A stretch of DNA of 64,000 nucleotides from CAUZIZ01 sp963579905 (GCA_963579905.1 CAUZIZ010000004.1:8674-72673), one strand, 5' to 3'; numbered from the stretch's first letter, positions 35,226 to 45,054 are shown. Numbers and translations: made by a program. Notes: generated by a model not told the origin, from the letters alone.

Positions 35226-36647
35226 ATGGGAAAACCTTTGAACGACCAGCTCAATCAGTATCTCAAGTTTCTTGCCTGTGTGCTCATCGCTCTCACCCTA
35301 TGGGTGATAGGGGCGGACGATGCACCCCAACAGGGGTGGCAGATTTTTAGCGTGTTCATCGCTGTCATCGCGAGCTTCATCCTCCAGCCTTTCCCGATGG
35401 GGACGATGGTCATTCTAGGGCTGGTGACGCTCACAGCCAGCAACACAATCACCATCAAAGAAGCGCTGAGTGGTTACGGAGACTCAACCGTGTGGCTGGT
35501 GGTTGCTGCCTTCCTCATCGCTGGTGGCGTAATGCACAGCGGATTCGGACGCAGACTCGCGCTGATGTTGGTGAGAGCACTCGGCCGATCTACCCTTGGC
35601 CTGGGTTACGCCCTCTGTGGATCAGAGCTGCTGCTGGGTCCCGCGGTCCCCTCGAACACGGCGAGAGGTGGCGGCATCATGGCGCCCATCATGGACTCTC
35701 TGTCCAGAGCCCTGAACTCCACACCGGATCAGGAGCCCGAACGAGCCGGAAGATTCCTGGCACTGGTCGGTGCCCACGCCAACCTGATCACGGCCAGCAT
35801 GTTCTTGACCGGCATGGCAGCCAACCCCCTCATTTCCAAGGCGGCCAAGGATATCTTCCAGATTGACTTCGATTGGGGAACCTGGGCTCTCGGGTCAATC
35901 GTGCCGGGACTCTTGAGCCTGATGCTACTCCCCCCTCTGATCTACCGGCTGGTCAGACCAACCCTCTCCGACGCCCGTCCCGCTCAGGCCAAGGCAGTCG
36001 AAGAGTTAGAAGAAATGGGCGCCATGGGCTGGAAGGAATGGGTGATGTTCGTGACCCTGACGCTCCTGCTCATCCTCTGGGCGACCAAACCCCTGCATGG
36101 CGCCAGCACCACGTTGGTGGCCTGGATGGGGGTCAGTGCCCTGCTGCTGACACGCACCGAAAGCTGGAACGACATCATCGGAAACGCTCGAGCCTGGGAT
36201 GCGCTGGTGTGGTTGGGTGGTCTTCTGACGATGGCCAATTTGCTCAGGGACTACGGCTTCATTGCATGGTTTTCCAAAGCCATGGAGGTCTGGGTATCAG
36301 GTTTCGACGGAGTGACAGTCGTCATCTCCCTGGCCCTCATCTACTTCTACTCCATGTATGCCTTCAGTATGTTTACCGCTCATATATCGGCGATGGCTGC
36401 CGTTTTCCTGGCCGTGGCCCTGGCGGCCGGCGGCACTCCCATGTTGGCGGTAGCCCTGATGGCCTACTTCAGCTGCCTCTGTGGATGCCTTACCAACTAC
36501 TCTTCCGGACCTATCGTCATCTATTTCGGACTGGGCTACGTGCCAGTCGCCAGGTGGTTCACGGTGGGCTTCGCCATCTCGATCTTCCATCTGATCATCT
36601 GGCTGGGCGTGGGCATGTTGTGGTGGAAGCTGCTGGGGTGGTGGTAA
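35226..36647 (+). CDS. SLC13/DASS family anion:sodium symporter
   Basis: The 473-residue product has about 12 membrane segments. Family-specific features include the GYGDSTVWLVVAAFLIAGG region, PSNTARGGGIMAPI (the first SNT signature), FLTGMAANPLISK (NPL), and WDALVWLGGLLTMANLL with the second half ending CLTNYSSGPIVIYFGLGY. DASS transporters import dicarboxylates, tricarboxylates or sulfate with Na+ (some exchange 2-oxoglutarate for malate). It starts 78 bases from the divergent M24 gene and 54 bases before the M20 dipeptidase gene on the same strand. Confidence 0.93.
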   Translation: MGKPLNDQLNQYLKFLACVLIALTLWVIGADDAPQQGWQIFSVFIAVIASFILQPFPMGTMVILGLVTLTASNTITIKEALSGYGDSTVWLVVAAFLIAGGVMHSGFGRRLALMLVRALGRSTLGLGYALCGSELLLGPAVPSNTARGGGIMAPIMDSLSRALNSTPDQEPERAGRFLALVGAHANLITASMFLTGMAANPLISKAAKDIFQIDFDWGTWALGSIVPGLLSLMLLPPLIYRLVRPTLSDARPAQAKAVEELEEMGAMGWKEWVMFVTLTLLLILWATKPLHGASTTLVAWMGVSALLLTRTESWNDIIGNARAWDALVWLGGLLTMANLLRDYGFIAWFSKAMEVWVSGFDGVTVVISLALIYFYSMYAFSMFTAHISAMAAVFLAVALAAGGTPMLAVALMAYFSCLCGCLTNYSSGPIVIYFGLGYVPVARWFTVGFAISIFHLIIWLGVGMLWWKLLGWW

Positions 36648-36701
36648 ATTCTCGTCGTCAGGTGAAACAACTACAACTTCGTAGAGTAGGAGAAAAAGAG
36701 C

Positions 36702-38081
36702 ATGGCAACAGATAAATGGCAGGACTACTTGAAGGAACATCAGGGACGTTTCCTGGAAGAGCTGCAGGACTTTCTACGAATACCCAGTATTTCGGCTCTT
36801 TCCGATCACCGCAGTGATGTCGAGAATGCCGGCCAATGGGTCGCCCAAAGGCTGACAAATGCGGGAATCGAGCATGTCGAGGTGCTGCCTACCGAGGGAC
36901 ATCCGGTAGTCTATGGTGACTGGCTGCATGCCCCTGGCAAACCCACGCTTCTGGTCTACGGCCATTTCGACGTTCAGCCCGTCGATCCAGTGGAACTCTG
37001 GAGCAGTCCGCCTTTCGAACCAGTCATCCGAGACGGCAGAATCTATGCGCGCGGAGCCTCCGACGACAAGGGCAACATGCTGGCGCCGATTCTAGCCACC
37101 GAAGCGATCCTGGAGACTACCCAGGCTCTTCCCTTGAACCTGAAGTTCTTGATCGAGGGCCAGGAGGAGATCGGCAGCCCACATCTTCCTCCCTTCATGA
37201 AGGCCGAAGCCTCGAGGTTTGCTTCCGACATGGCGGTAAGTGCCGACGGTTCTCAATGGAGTGAGCACGAACCCGCAATCTGGGTCTCGCTGCGTGGGCT
37301 CTGTGCCATCCAGATCAATGTTCGGGGACCTTCCAGGGATCTACACTCCGGCCTCTTCGGCGGCGCGGTGCAGAACCCGGTCCATGCACTGGTCCGCCTG
37401 TTGGACTCGATGCGTTCGGCGGACGGCAAGGTCCTGATCGAAGGCTTCTACGACGAGGTTCGAGCACCCGACGCCCGAATGAGAGAAGAGCTTGCACGAA
37501 TACCCTATGAGGAGAAGGAGCTGCTATCCTCGATCGGCGTTTCCGAAACCTTCGGAGAACCGGGCTACGGCACCTACGAGCGCGAGTGGATCCGTCCCAC
37601 CTTGGAAATAAACGGGATCTGGGGTGGCTTCCAGGGAGACGGCATGAAGACGGTCCTGCCCCGTCAAGCCCACGCCAAGATCACCTCCCGCCTGGTGGCA
37701 GATCAGGATCCTGAAAGAGTCATTGAGGCTATCTCTCGGCACATCACAGTCAATACCCCTCCCGGAGTGGAAGCCGAAGTTGTAAAGCTAGGATCCTCGG
37801 CGAAACCCTACTCGATTCCGATCGATCATCCCGGCAACACCACTGCCAGCCGTGTCCACCAGGAACTCTACGGGATGAAGCCCTACGTGGTGGGCTCGGG
37901 TGGGAGCATAGCAACCTGTGGACTGATTCTAGACCACCTCGGAATCCACACCGTCAACCTCTCCTTCGGCCTGGATGACGAATGTGCCCACAGCCCCGAC
38001 GAGTTCTTTCGCCTGGCCAGTTTCCAGCGGGCCCAGTCAGCTCACGCTCGATTCATCGAGATCTTCTCCGGTGGGATGTGA
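36702..38081 (+). CDS. M20 family dipeptidase
   Basis: The 459-residue product has the metal and catalytic motifs of M20/CNDP-type peptidases: LLVYGHFDVQPVD (His, Asp), YARGASDDKGNM (bridging Asp), IEGQEEIGSPHLPPF (catalytic Glu and metal Glu), SADGSQW (Asp) and a C-terminal LDDECAHSPDEFF with the last His. An internal dimerisation domain (about residues 200-360) contains GLCAIQINVRGPSRDLHSG. It hydrolyses dipeptides in the cytoplasm. An AGGAG sits before the ATG. Together with the M24 peptidase and the transporter it may form a peptide/organic-anion utilisation set. Confidence 0.93.
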   Translation: MATDKWQDYLKEHQGRFLEELQDFLRIPSISALSDHRSDVENAGQWVAQRLTNAGIEHVEVLPTEGHPVVYGDWLHAPGKPTLLVYGHFDVQPVDPVELWSSPPFEPVIRDGRIYARGASDDKGNMLAPILATEAILETTQALPLNLKFLIEGQEEIGSPHLPPFMKAEASRFASDMAVSADGSQWSEHEPAIWVSLRGLCAIQINVRGPSRDLHSGLFGGAVQNPVHALVRLLDSMRSADGKVLIEGFYDEVRAPDARMREELARIPYEEKELLSSIGVSETFGEPGYGTYEREWIRPTLEINGIWGGFQGDGMKTVLPRQAHAKITSRLVADQDPERVIEAISRHITVNTPPGVEAEVVKLGSSAKPYSIPIDHPGNTTASRVHQELYGMKPYVVGSGGSIATCGLILDHLGIHTVNLSFGLDDECAHSPDEFFRLASFQRAQSAHARFIEIFSGGM

Positions 38082-38099
38082 AATCGAGCAGTGAGCAGT

Positions 38100-38235
38100 A
38101 CCGGAAATAGCCTGAAGCCAACAGAACTGCGAACGCCTTTTCTTTATTCAGCAGCAAGAGGCGAAATTCGGAGGAGAGAGCAGGACAACGGCAGGATCCC
38201 CTCTATCCTCGATCTGAAGTTTCCCCTTGAATGAC
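38100..38235 (+). repeat. R2 composite repeat, diverged copy
   Basis: Blocks AACTGCGAACGCC, GGCGAAATTCGGAGGAGAGA, GCAGGACAACGG, CCTCGATCTGAAGTTTCC and TTGAATGAC follow the order seen at 7455 and 53390 but with more changes. The stretch 38082-38300 has no gene. Confidence 0.65.
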
Positions 38236-38300
38236 AACTGCCAACTGCTACTTCACCACTTCACTGCTCACTATTCCACTGCTTACAACCGAAGCCCCCC

Positions 38301-39707
38301 TTACTCAGAGATCCAGTAGGAATAAAAGCGGGCTTGGCGGAAGCGAAAGCGCAGGCTCACCTGTTGATCGGAGAGTCCGGAAATATCGCCTGTTTTCCAG
38401 GGAATTTCGACCTGCTTAAAATCGCCTTTAACTCGCCCTGAAACCGCCTGCACTCTGCCTTCCAGGTCCAGTATCTCGACCCGCAGGTTGCCCTCAGGGG
38501 CGTCCACATTCACCCACAGCTTTCCGGTCGGCAGGGCGAACGGCTTGGTTATAAGTGTTCCTTCGGTCTCTCCGGCGTCCAGCGAGACGAAGCCGTCGCG
38601 TCTAAGGACGGCCAGACAAATAGCTCCATTATCGTTTTCGAGGCCTGGGATAGGTATATCTCGACCTTCTGGGTACTTCCCTACATAGGTAAAGGTCCCC
38701 CGATATTTGAGCGCCGTGTAGTAGAACCAGAGTTCATCACCTCGCTCCAGGGGGTAGGAGGGACCGATGATCTGGGTCAGGTCGTAGGCCCCGGCACCCA
38801 TAGGTGAGGACCCGATAAAGCTCCTGCGATCGCCCAGACGCTTCCAGGTCTTCAAATCTCGGCTCGAGACCAGCTGCACCAGATGAAAGCCTATGGTATT
38901 GGGATAGTTGGGCACCCGGGCGATGGCATGATAGAGGGCTGGAGTCCCTATGTAGAGGCCCTCGTAGCGAAATACACCCATGTTGTAGACGTCCACGTTG
39001 AATACCGATGGATCGATCTTGAAGATGGGGAGTGGCTTCCACATTCTGGCGTCTGCGAGGCGCTCTTCGATGTTTCTGCGACCCAGTTCCTGATCCCGTT
39101 CATCGGCGTGGAAAATCAGCTCCGGGTCCGTCCACTGCCCGAAGTCCTCGCTGGTCGTCAGGTAGACAGAACGGCCATAGGGTCCCCCCTGCTTGACGGT
39201 TCCGATGTATAGCTTCCTGCTCTGATCCAGGGAAAAGTTCTGCTCGTCGCTGCTGCGAATGGGGGGCACATCCAAGACCTTCCAGCGATAGCCGTCAGGG
39301 GAAACAGCAAGTTGGTTCGGAGAGAAGGACTTGAATCGGCGGGCGGGATCCACGTCGATTGGGTCGTAGAGAACTCGCCCCACCTTCAGGTCCGACTCTC
39401 GTGTCCCTAGACTCCAATGAAGCCCATCCTGACTCTCCCACCAGCCTTCCGCCATATATCGGAATATCTTCCGATCCGGATCCCAGAAAGGCGCGGTCCG
39501 CGTCTGAATAGCGCCTCCCTTGGTAGGATCTGGACGGATCACCGCTCCCTTCTTGACCGGGGCATGCATGGTTCGGGAGAGATTGTCGATGCTTGCGATG
39601 CCGAGATCATCGAGAAAAAGCTGGCGCTCGCCCTCGGTCACCTCAAAATGATTCTCACCCTGGAGCAGACCGACAAACAGCATCGCAATCAGAATCGTGA
39701 GCTTCAT
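38301..39707 (-). CDS. Secreted glycoside-hydrolase-like (GH43/32 five-blade fold) protein
   Basis: The 468-residue product has a signal peptide (MKLTILIAMLFVGLLQG). It opens ERQLFLDDLGIASIDNLSRTMH and shows repeated propeller strands with SxDGxxW-type elements (WESQDGLHWSLG, AVSPDGYRWKVLD, TSEDFGQWTD, SSRDLKTWKRLG), as in GH32/GH43-like families. A C-terminal beta-sandwich follows (LWVNVDAPEGNLRVEILDLEGR). The catalytic acids cannot be assigned. It shares layout and C-terminal features with 43373-44893, indicating paralogy. It lies close to a PL10-like lyase and sugar-acid enzymes. Confidence 0.8.
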   Translation of the reverse strand: MKLTILIAMLFVGLLQGENHFEVTEGERQLFLDDLGIASIDNLSRTMHAPVKKGAVIRPDPTKGGAIQTRTAPFWDPDRKIFRYMAEGWWESQDGLHWSLGTRESDLKVGRVLYDPIDVDPARRFKSFSPNQLAVSPDGYRWKVLDVPPIRSSDEQNFSLDQSRKLYIGTVKQGGPYGRSVYLTTSEDFGQWTDPELIFHADERDQELGRRNIEERLADARMWKPLPIFKIDPSVFNVDVYNMGVFRYEGLYIGTPALYHAIARVPNYPNTIGFHLVQLVSSRDLKTWKRLGDRRSFIGSSPMGAGAYDLTQIIGPSYPLERGDELWFYYTALKYRGTFTYVGKYPEGRDIPIPGLENDNGAICLAVLRRDGFVSLDAGETEGTLITKPFALPTGKLWVNVDAPEGNLRVEILDLEGRVQAVSGRVKGDFKQVEIPWKTGDISGLSDQQVSLRFRFRQARFYSYWISE

Positions 39708-39963
39708 TCTTCAATCTCCATAACTTGTGCTAAGAAGGAACAGACCCCTATTTTGCACGAAAGGACAGACTGGTGGACTGTAATACTTGAAACTGTAGTG
39801 AATCCGCGAGCCATTCGGAGCCGCGAAACCAGGTCGAATTCCTGCATGATCCCTCACTGGTTCTCCTTCGAGAAGGATCAAGGGTTTCAGTGATCACGAC
39901 ATGGGTAAGAGCTTAGTACACCGTTTCATAAATGCGGTAACGTTTGTGGCGAGCGTGACGGGG

Positions 39964-39990
39964 CGAGTTCGCGAAGCGACGACGAACTCG
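39964..39990. repeat. Short hairpin in the 39708-40037 intergenic region
   Basis: CGAGTTCG (39964-39971) and CGAACTCG (39983-39990) form an 8-bp stem with an 11-base loop. It lies about 50 bases before the potassium-channel gene. The rest of this intergenic stretch shows no gene. Confidence 0.55.
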
Positions 39991-40037
39991 ATGCCTTGTA
40001 TCTTGGAGAAGGAGCCACAACGCTCAGGCTCGCGAGT

Positions 40038-40742
40038 ATGATGAAGAAGACGGATATGATCATGCTTTTTCAAGATCGGAACTGGCGATTCACCGGTCTC
40101 TTTTTCTCCCTGCTAATCATGCTAGTGTCCTATCCCTTTTTCGGGGACAACGCGACTGGCGCCGCCCTGGGGGGACTGACTTCGCTACTGATTCTCGGAG
40201 CCGGTATCTATGCGCTACGTATCTGCCGCTGGTCGTGGATCCTATCCGGGACTCTGGCCCTGTGCGCCCTTGGAGCGAGTCTTCTCTCGCTCCTGGGACA
40301 AGTCCGCGGTAGCGTGGACACCGAAATCTCTTTCACTGCCTACTACGTCGTGACGACGGTCGCCGTGTTCATGGAAGTCATCCGTTTGCTCCGCTTCAAC
40401 ATGGACAGCGTCCTGGGAGCGGTCAGCATCTATCTTCTGATCGACGTCACATTCGGATCGCTCTTCGACCTGCTCGAGACGATCGAGCCGGGATCCTTCC
40501 GTTTGAACGCGATCGCTGCCGGCGAGGCCACCCTGGGATTCCGGCGCCTGCTCTTTTTCAGCTTCATGACCCTGACATCCGTTGGCTACGGTGACATCAC
40601 GCCGGTGACTGACCACGCTCAGTCTCGGTCGATCCTCGAGAGTGTCGCCGAAGTGTTGTACGTGGCGATCCTGGTGGCAGGTGTCGTCAACGCCTACCGG
40701 ACCGACAGCTCAGACCCGGAAAACGAACGGGGTAAGTCATGA
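40038..40742 (+). CDS. Potassium channel (ion channel 2 domain) protein
   Basis: The start is placed at an ATG near 40038 (MMKKTDMIMLFQDRNW); 39996 is an alternative. The product has about 234 residues with roughly five to six hydrophobic helices, ending in a pore unit: FFSFMTLTSVGYGDITPVTD (selectivity filter SVGYGD) followed by a helix (SVAEVLYVAILVAGVVNAY). It is a small K+ channel without an RCK domain. It has no obvious functional partner next to it. Confidence 0.85.
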   Translation: MMKKTDMIMLFQDRNWRFTGLFFSLLIMLVSYPFFGDNATGAALGGLTSLLILGAGIYALRICRWSWILSGTLALCALGASLLSLLGQVRGSVDTEISFTAYYVVTTVAVFMEVIRLLRFNMDSVLGAVSIYLLIDVTFGSLFDLLETIEPGSFRLNAIAAGEATLGFRRLLFFSFMTLTSVGYGDITPVTDHAQSRSILESVAEVLYVAILVAGVVNAYRTDSSDPENERGKS

Positions 40743-41200
40743 GTCAAATCCTCGTCATCCGCCTTCAGCCCTATAGGGCCGCAGCTCTGGGTTCGGACGG
40801 GGATATTGTCTTCCCGTAAACCATCTTCGGCGTCGAAATTCAGGCCGGAACGGTAGATCTGCCCTCCGGGCTCGGATCAGGTTGGGGAGTACCGCTTCGT
40901 CTACGGTAGACTCCGGAAAGCGCGCAAGATCGGGAACCCCCAGATTTTTCCCCTCGTAGTGCGCGCGGTCCTCGTCCGGCACCGCGCTCCAGACGGGTGT
41001 GCGGGAGTATGCCCCCCTAATACGATTCGATCTCCCATTCGTCACGTCATAGGACTCAGTGTCCCGCCGACGGCCCGAGAGCAGCAGGGCCAGCACGGTG
41101 ACCAGGAGGAAGTGGGCCGCCAGAACCGTAGCTAGGAAAGTTGGATCTAAGAAACCTGTTGACAGGAAAAAAAAGGGGCATAAAGGGGCATAGGGTACTT
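40743..41200. other. Unassigned stretch, possible gene remnants
   Basis: A minus-strand open frame (40755-41096, 113 residues, starting MLALLLSGRRRDTES) contains GAYSRTPVWSAVPDEDRAHY, and another minus frame reads GQIYRSGLNFDAEDGLRE. I recognise neither and cannot show that they are coding. A tandem AAAGGGGCAT/AAAGGGGCAT lies near 41170. I see no better candidate gene. Confidence 0.3.
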
Positions 41201-41220
41201 CTCGCCATCACGGTTTCTTC

Positions 41221-41520
41221 CTCTCCAACTGCCGTGACGGTGAGGTGTGTGCGGTGGCTCGGTCGGGAGCCGACCGCGGCGCCCAATGGCCCGGTAGCCG
41301 GGTTATCTCGGCGCAGAAGGCCAATACCGCGAATGCATTCAGCCTAACCGGCTTTGCAATTCCCACTGCCAATTTGTGGGCGGCGACGCAGCTGGGCGGG
41401 AGCTTGTTTGGGCTCCAACTCAGCAGTCCGGGGCAACTTGGATCGTGGGGATTGACCAAAAACGGACCTTGGGTGAAGCACAGGGGAGACTTGGATGTCG
41501 TGCACTCTTTCGTCGATTGA
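41221..41520 (+). pseudogene. GlcG/HbpS-like haem-binding (DUF336) protein fragment
   Basis: In this frame the sequence reads CRDGEVCAVARSGADRGAQW, VISAQKANTANAFSLTG, TANLWAATQLGGSLFGLQ, which matches the middle of the GlcG-like family (haem-binding/catabolic accessory proteins). The N-terminal part has no start, and after LFGLQLSSP the sequence diverges to a random-looking tail ending at 41520. It is a truncated remnant. Confidence 0.75.
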
Positions 41521-41550
41521 TCACTTAATATTGCTGGCGCTTCGAGTCAT

Positions 41551-43290
41551 TCAAGGCTGCTGGACCTGGTCCAGAAAGGCGGCGAGGAGTCCGACGTTTC
41601 GGGCAAACGTCTTGGAGCTGATAATCCTCTCCAAGGGTCTTTTTTCGCCCCGGTAGACTGACAGCGTTTGGTTTTCTCCTAGAGAGAATGCTTGATCTCC
41701 GATGGTGACGACCATGTCTTCTGCGGCGAAGAGAGACACCACGTTGTCTGCTTTTCCAATGGAGCCCTCCTCGACCCAGGCCCCCCTCGAGTCCAGACTC
41801 GCCAGAGTATTCCTGACCTGGGCTACCAAGTCGGTATCCGATGGGCTGGGAGGGCTTCCCTCCCAGGGTGAGAGTCCTTGGAGTCGCTCCGGACGCCCTA
41901 CCGTCGACGGATCGGCCGAGAGCAGAGCACGGTGCTCCTCGGCAATCTGGCCGAGCTGTCTGCCACTGGTCCAAAGGCCGTAGTGGGTGATCACCTTCTC
42001 ATTGCTGTAGGTCAGCTCGTAGCCATCCAACAGGTCACTCTTCCCTCCCCTTACCCGGACCCGGCTTCCCTTGCTAATGAAAAGCGGACGATTGGTCTGA
42101 AGCTCATAGAAGCGGGCCAAACAAAGCTCATCGGGCGAACAGTCCCTGCTTCTGCTGAGGATCGAACTGCCCCGAACGTCCAGACCCGATCTCCGCAGGT
42201 AGTCGATTGCCCTGGGAACCGGCTCCAGATATTTCTTCTTGCCGGTCTCGCGATACAGGACCAGCAGAACCTTCAAGACCGCCTGGGACTCAGAGCCGGT
42301 CACCGAGGGTGGCTCGAAAATTCTGCCCCAGGCCGGGTGCATGTCAACGTCGTACTGCTGGGCCCAGGCAGGCTGCGGCTCCGGCATCTGAGCTCGAAGC
42401 AGGAAGTCTCCGCCCTTTTCTGCCGCCGCCCGATGGCGGGGTTCGCCGTAGATGCGAGCCGCTTCCAGGAAGGCGTCGATCATGTCCAGCATGGCGTTGT
42501 CGTTGAGGGTGTAGTCGCTGCGATAGTCCGGTCCCGGCCACCTTCGCGACCAGGACTCAGGAAAGCTGGCTGCCTTTACCGGACAGGCAGCCGGGTCCGG
42601 GAACTCGAAATAACGCTGGGGCCAGGCGCCATTGGGATACTGCGCCAGAATCAGCTGGTCCAGTGCGTAGAGGGCAGCCTCGTGGATCACTTCTTCCTGA
42701 AATTTTAACTCCCGATCCACCCGCATCAGGAGTCTTATGGCGGCCTGCGTGACATTGTCGTCCAGGGTGGTCTGGGGAGGTGGTTTTCCGGCGTCCCCAT
42801 CCGATTCGGGTAGGCGCTGATCCAGACAGTCACCATCGATTCGGTAGGGATAGTTTTTTCGCTTCGTGGGATCCAGTTCGATGATGTAGTCCCATCCACC
42901 AGAACAGTGTTGGCCGCGCGCCAGAACTTGAGCCGTTTCCCGAGCTGCCTCCAGATAGAAAGCATCTCCGGTGGTCTCGTAGGCCCGCAAGTAGGCCAGT
43001 CCTACTACGGGAGTCCCCCCTCTCTGAACCGTCACCTGAGAAGATCCTTCGGCGGACTCGGAACGGCCGTATGACAGGTCGGAGCTGTATCGGAAGTGGT
43101 ATCCGCCCTGGTTGGAGACCTTGGTCCGGAAGAATTCGACGGCTCGGCGCAGCTCGCGCTGGACTTCTTCCCTACCTGCAGGCTGGTCGACTGCCTCCTC
43201 GGGCGAACAGGCCGAGAACCCGAATCCGGCCAGAATGGCGGTGAAAAACCAAAGGAGTATCCTTCCTTTTCGACCAGAGTGTGTGAACAT
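41551..43290 (-). CDS. Pectate-lyase-like (PL10-type) lipoprotein
   Basis: The 579-residue product has a lipoprotein signal (FFTAILAGFGFSACS, Cys28). The helical-barrel body shows the Pec_lyase pattern: GGWDYIIELDPTKRK, TLDDNVTQAAIRLLM, YPNGAWPQRYF, YTLNDNAMLDMIDAFLEAAR and a conserved AWAQQYDVDMHPAWGR region. PL10 enzymes cleave polygalacturonate by beta-elimination. A C-terminal extension of roughly 100 residues has no family label. It is divergent from the glycoside-hydrolase-like gene at 43373, with 82 bases between, where shared promoters must lie. Confidence 0.85.
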   Translation of the reverse strand: MFTHSGRKGRILLWFFTAILAGFGFSACSPEEAVDQPAGREEVQRELRRAVEFFRTKVSNQGGYHFRYSSDLSYGRSESAEGSSQVTVQRGGTPVVGLAYLRAYETTGDAFYLEAARETAQVLARGQHCSGGWDYIIELDPTKRKNYPYRIDGDCLDQRLPESDGDAGKPPPQTTLDDNVTQAAIRLLMRVDRELKFQEEVIHEAALYALDQLILAQYPNGAWPQRYFEFPDPAACPVKAASFPESWSRRWPGPDYRSDYTLNDNAMLDMIDAFLEAARIYGEPRHRAAAEKGGDFLLRAQMPEPQPAWAQQYDVDMHPAWGRIFEPPSVTGSESQAVLKVLLVLYRETGKKKYLEPVPRAIDYLRRSGLDVRGSSILSRSRDCSPDELCLARFYELQTNRPLFISKGSRVRVRGGKSDLLDGYELTYSNEKVITHYGLWTSGRQLGQIAEEHRALLSADPSTVGRPERLQGLSPWEGSPPSPSDTDLVAQVRNTLASLDSRGAWVEEGSIGKADNVVSLFAAEDMVVTIGDQAFSLGENQTLSVYRGEKRPLERIISSKTFARNVGLLAAFLDQVQQP

Positions 43291-43372
43291 AAGAGTCTCA
43301 ATATTGACCCTTTAGAACGAGTTTCTCAAGAAGATTTCCCAAAGAGTATCGGCTGAGGGAGGCGAACTGAAG

Positions 43373-44893
43373 ATGAAAGTAAGAACTGTGCTACTTCTAA
43401 CCATCGGACCTGCCCTGGGTCTCATCACGCCAGTTGAAGGTCTGGAAGACGTCCTGGAGATCGGCTCTCGTCTGGAGCTGATGCTGGATGAACACCTCAT
43501 CGACCGCATGAGCGGTGGCGCGGCGCTACGGCTTCACAAACCAACGCCTCGCGAGATCTCGATCGTCCACGACGAGCCTTGGGAGGGAAACTCGTGTGTA
43601 TATCACGTCGTGTTTCAGGACGGTGAGCTCTACCGCATGTACTACACGACTGCCTCGCAGGAGCTCCTGGGAGAGCCGCCCTCCCATAAGCCTTTGGTTG
43701 GCTACGCCGAGAGCAGGGACGGAATCCACTGGACCAAGCCGCAGCTGGGTCTGTTCGAATTCGACGGCTCCAGCGCGAACAACATTGTCTGGAATGGCAG
43801 CGGCCTGGAGGCGATGACTACGGTCGGCTTCGCTCCGTTCAAAGACACCAATCCCGATACCAAACCTGGAGAACGCTACAAGGCAATGGTGGGAGACCCT
43901 CGCAAGAGCGAGGTGGCTGGAATCTACGCCTTCAAGAGCAGCGACGGCCTCCGCTGGGAGCCCATGAGCCCGAAACCTGTCTTGCGCCCCACGATTCCAA
44001 ACCACTTCGACTCGCAGAACGTTGCCTTCTGGGACAGCGTGCGGGGTCACTACCTCTGCTTTCAACGAGCCATGCGAGACGGAAAACGGGACATCGTGGT
44101 CTCCCAATCATCGGATTTCCTCCACTGGAGTGAACCAGTCTGGATCGAGTACCCGGGAGCTCCCAGAGAGCAGCTCTACACCAATCAGATTCTTCCTTAC
44201 TATCGAGCTCCTCACATCCTGCTGGGCTTTCCTGCCCGCTACATCGATCGGGGCTGGTCCGATGCCATGGAGGCTCTCCCGGGCCTGGAGCATCGGAAAC
44301 TCCGCCGTGAGGCCTCTGAAAGGGAAGGTAGTGCACTGACCGATGGACTCTTCATGAGCAGTCGCGATGCCAGGAACTTCCGACGCTGGGACGAAGCCTT
44401 CATCCGGCCTGGGCTCAGGCCCAACGACAACTGGGTGTACGGGGACAACTACCAGAACTGGGGAATAGTCGAGACAGCGTCGTCGATCGAGGGTGCACCC
44501 AACGAGCTGTCGGTGTACGCGACGGAGAGCTACTGGACCGGCACCAGCAGCCAGCTGCGACGCTACACTCTGCGCGTGGATGGATTTGCTTCGGTGGGGG
44601 CTCCCTTGGGGGGAGGCGAGTTCGTCACGAAGCCACTGACTTTCCAGGGACAGAGTCTAGTGATGAATTTTTCGACTTCCGCCGCGGGGGATGTTCGGGT
44701 GGAGATTCAGGATCAATCAGGCCGACCGCTCGACGGCTACTTGCTTGCTGACTGCGATCCCATCTTTGGGGACGAGTTGGAGCGAGTGGTTCGATGGAAG
44801 GGCGGTAACGAACCTGGCCAACTCGAGGGCCAGCCGATCCGCCTGAGATTCGTGATCCGGGATGCCAACCTCTACGCTTTCCGGTTCAGGTAA
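43373..44893 (+). CDS. Secreted glycoside-hydrolase-like (GH43/32 fold) protein
   Basis: The 506-residue product has a signal peptide (VLLLTIGPALGLITPVEG). It opens LELMLDEHLIDRMSGGAALR and carries propeller-strand elements GYAESRDGIHWTKPQL, FKSSDGLRWEPMSPK, VSQSSDFLHWSEPVW and MSSRDARNFRRWDE, with the sandwich-like C-terminus DVRVEIQDQSGRPLDG and GNEPGQLEGQPIRLRF. It is a paralogue of 38301-39707. Such proteins are abundant in Planctomycetes and Acidobacteria and probably act on or bind plant- or algal-type glycans. It is divergent from the lyase gene. Confidence 0.83.
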   Translation: MKVRTVLLLTIGPALGLITPVEGLEDVLEIGSRLELMLDEHLIDRMSGGAALRLHKPTPREISIVHDEPWEGNSCVYHVVFQDGELYRMYYTTASQELLGEPPSHKPLVGYAESRDGIHWTKPQLGLFEFDGSSANNIVWNGSGLEAMTTVGFAPFKDTNPDTKPGERYKAMVGDPRKSEVAGIYAFKSSDGLRWEPMSPKPVLRPTIPNHFDSQNVAFWDSVRGHYLCFQRAMRDGKRDIVVSQSSDFLHWSEPVWIEYPGAPREQLYTNQILPYYRAPHILLGFPARYIDRGWSDAMEALPGLEHRKLRREASEREGSALTDGLFMSSRDARNFRRWDEAFIRPGLRPNDNWVYGDNYQNWGIVETASSIEGAPNELSVYATESYWTGTSSQLRRYTLRVDGFASVGAPLGGGEFVTKPLTFQGQSLVMNFSTSAAGDVRVEIQDQSGRPLDGYLLADCDPIFGDELERVVRWKGGNEPGQLEGQPIRLRFVIRDANLYAFRFR

Positions 44894-44988
44894 TGCTTGA
44901 TTCCTTTTGAGAAAGAAAGGCCACCCGCTCCAAGCCGATGGGTTCGAAGGGATAATCGAATTCGACTCAAGCCTGCTGACCCTTACCG

Positions 44989-45054
44989 TCGCGGTGGACT
45001 CCAGGCGCCGTGCGTCGAGCCGAAGGCTCGAAAGAAGAAAACTTCGGCCTGGCG
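44989..45054 (+). repeat. R4 repeat copy
   Basis: GCGGTGGACTCCAGGCGCCG then TGCGTCGAGCCGAAGGCTCG (with a CGAGCCGAAGGCTCG hairpin) and AACTTCGGCCTGG match the other R4 copies. The 44894-45084 stretch has no gene. Confidence 0.68.

Noticed and set aside
35873..36715. A 280-residue plus-strand open frame
   Set aside because: It overlaps the SLC13 transporter in another frame and shows only low-complexity Arg/Gly/His sequence.
40755..41096. A 113-residue minus-strand frame as a real gene
   Set aside because: No ribosome binding site, no recognisable domain and an Arg-rich composition typical of antisense frames; left as unassigned.
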